Assembly (NCBI RefSeq): GCF_034702125.1
Contig: NC_085878.1
Coordinates: 24,471,002 to 24,535,001 of the forward strand
Reading direction: 5' to 3'
DNA length: 64,000 bases
From: Engraulis encrasicolus
Lineage: Eukaryota; Chordata; Actinopteri; Clupeiformes; Engraulidae
Below are positions 62,235-64,000 of this stretch, one piece after another. How positions within the stretch are numbered: position 1 is the stretch's first letter; the number at the start of each line of letters is the position of its first letter. The notes beneath the pieces were generated by a model. That model saw only the letters and a program-made list of their open reading frames with translations, was not told the DNA's origin and searched no databases. The translations under genes and the position numbers were made by a program.

Positions 62235-63330
62235 GCACACCCCATTAGATCGGTGTGTCAGCTTTTATTATTTTTGTAAGGTGTGGAGATAGTGAAACGG
62301 TGGTGAGATGAAGATACAGTCCCGTGTGTTACAGCTGCCTACTGCAATTACTCTTCCCCAGGATCCCTAATGAACCCCAATAATCTCCAAAATGGCACGA
62401 CAATTAGCCAGGCGCTCGGAGAGAGGCATGACGAAAAGTAGGGACAGCGCCTTCTCCTTAAGGACGCTTTCGTTGTCTTCAATTATAAACGTAATTCCAT
62501 ATTTTTCAAGGCTGTGGCAAAGGCAAAGGTAAAAAAAAAGAAAAGAGAAAAAAATGACTGGAGAAATGGGTAATTTAGCGAAAACCGAACCGTTTAATCC
62601 AGCCAGACACATAGCCCACTGTAAGCGGGAATGTCGTCGCAGCTGAAAATGAGAGGTAATTTATTGCAAATGAATGCGGGCCCATTTTATGGCATCGGTT
62701 GTTTTTTTTTGAGGGGGTGTGTGATAAGGCTACCTTGTAGTGCTCGGGGGATGACGCAAGGCCCGCCCCACTCAAGAAACACGCAGATGACTTACACTGG
62801 TAATAACATTAAATCACCACTGAAATGAATTGAGAAGACAAAGGCAATGGGGGAGATCCAATTGTTCTTTCTCTCACAGTGAATACGATGCAAGCCATTC
62901 CATTGCATATTAAAACCTCTTTGTGCAAGACAGTGTACAAACAGGATTAGTCTGTTTAGCGAGGAATCTTTAGTTGGCACCTAAATATGCAAAAATCAAT
63001 TGGGCGTGGACTAAATATAGACAATGTAAATACCAAAAAATCACCATTGCTTTGAGAATTGCTTTGTGTTTTAGTGCAGTTATTCATGAACATCCACAGC
63101 AGCCCGAGATTTACTGCAGACTAAAGTAAATGTATTCAGTGACATTTGAGATGAATGTTGCATCCTTGCAAAGACAGACATGCATTGTGTGATCTCAGCC
63201 AATACAAGGCGTCTGTAGATGAAGGAAATGTTAGCACCTCGTAGATCGCATGGTTTTATTTGTGCCTTTCTGCTGTTCTCAGCAGCCGTAGCAGTTGCCT
63301 GCTGTTCACTTTAATGCATGGCTGAATGCA
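62235..63330. other. Intergenic, unique-looking
   Basis: No repeat or exon recognised. 62340-62660 and 62840-63160 have mixed words (GGCACGACAATTAGCCAG, AAATCAATTGGGCGTGG) that make them candidates for conserved non-coding DNA. Confidence 0.25.
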
Positions 63331-63337
63331 TTCCTAG

Positions 63338-63460
<123 letters not shown>

Positions 63461-63474
63461 GAAGCTGACAAGGG

Positions 63475-63598
63475 GGGGGACAAACAGGTCTGTTGTCCTG
63501 GGCCCAGGGAGAAAGGGCAAATTGGCTCCGTATTACATTGTGTGTATTGGGCGGAGGGCCTTTTCAGAAGACTTTATCCCTGGGCCGGCCAAAGCTGT

Positions 63599-63600
<2 letters not shown>
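63475..63600 (+). repeat. Dispersed repeat, copy 3 of 3
   Basis: TGTTGTCCTGGGCCCAGGGA, TTACATTG, TGTATTGGG and CCTGGGCCGGCCAAAGCTGT. CA microsatellites border it on both sides. Confidence 0.75.
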
Positions 63601-63690
<90 letters not shown>

Positions 63691-63713
63691 CGCACACACG
63701 CACACTCACACAC
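63601..63713. repeat. (CA)n microsatellite with CGCA interruptions
   Basis: CA tract with several ACGC variants. Confidence 0.95.
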
Positions 63714-64000
63714 ACTGCTGTCTACAGGAGAATGCAAAGCAGAAGAAGCCAGCCAGTGTTCCATCCTGACAGGTCTATCTGTCACATGTGTAAGCGCAGA
63801 GCAGCCAGGAGATGGATAGACGGGCTCGGGCATTGGAAATAAATATCCCATCTGAAACAGGAGAGAGGCAGCCTAATGTAGACATCTGAAACATCCCATG
63901 TTATTGTAAAAGAAGAGCTTAAACAGTGAAATACTGAGACGTGCACCTAGCTCCTTGGGTGGATGGTAAGACTCGTAGCATGTTTATACAGATGGGCTCT

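Overview
This is vertebrate genomic DNA, almost certainly from a ray-finned (teleost) fish. Genes are split by GT-AG introns. Long CA/GT, GA/CT and tetranucleotide microsatellites occur throughout, and there is a dense mixture of fish-type DNA transposons, non-LTR retrotransposons and tRNA-derived SINEs. No bacterial or viral gene was recognised.

Three protein-coding genes can be read exon by exon. FAH (fumarylacetoacetase, minus strand, 843-2964) contributes its first five coding exons, and the rest lies beyond the left edge. ZFAND6 (A20/AN1 zinc-finger protein, minus strand, 4524-15831, with a 5'UTR exon ending at 23537) is complete, with six coding exons. MTHFS (5-formyltetrahydrofolate cyclo-ligase, plus strand, 24318-42871) is complete, with three coding exons. 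The order and relative orientation FAH<-ZFAND6<- ->MTHFS is the mirror image of human 15q25.1 as I know it. Here the two divergent promoters share only about 0.7 kb. The three products are not one pathway: tyrosine breakdown, ubiquitin/NF-kB and peroxisome biology, and folate one-carbon metabolism.

Layout: 1-3.1 kb is the FAH 5' half. 3.1-23.6 kb is ZFAND6, whose introns are packed with transposons: a Tc1-like element split by an L2-type LINE, a foldback element split by a retroelement, piggyBac-like and hAT-like MITEs, and a SINE a few bases from a splice donor. 23.6-24.3 kb is the bidirectional promoter. 24.3-42.9 kb is MTHFS, with a 17.2-kb second intron. From 43.7 to 64 kb I see no gene, only simple repeats, SINEs, nested MITEs and some unassigned unique sequence.

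Main unusual items: (1) an 11.9-kb structure in MTHFS intron 2 (25931-37809) that looks like one very large hAT-type transposon, with inverted 13-bp ends, a 7/8-matching 8-bp target duplication, multi-kb inverted arms and a CpG-rich core holding a possible signal-peptide exon; (2) a 544-bp miniature LTR element (TRIM) at 50417-50960 with a tRNA-Leu-like primer site, a polypurine tract and 154-bp LTRs that carry tRNA-like Pol III promoter boxes; (3) an in-frame 126-nt ZFAND6 cassette exon whose acceptor sits directly behind a ~112-bp GT repeat; (4) the FAH exon 4 acceptor directly behind a ~79-nt CT repeat. Coding calls come from reading the translated exons and joining their phases. Family names for transposons rest on termini, target duplications and motifs seen by eye, not on database searches.
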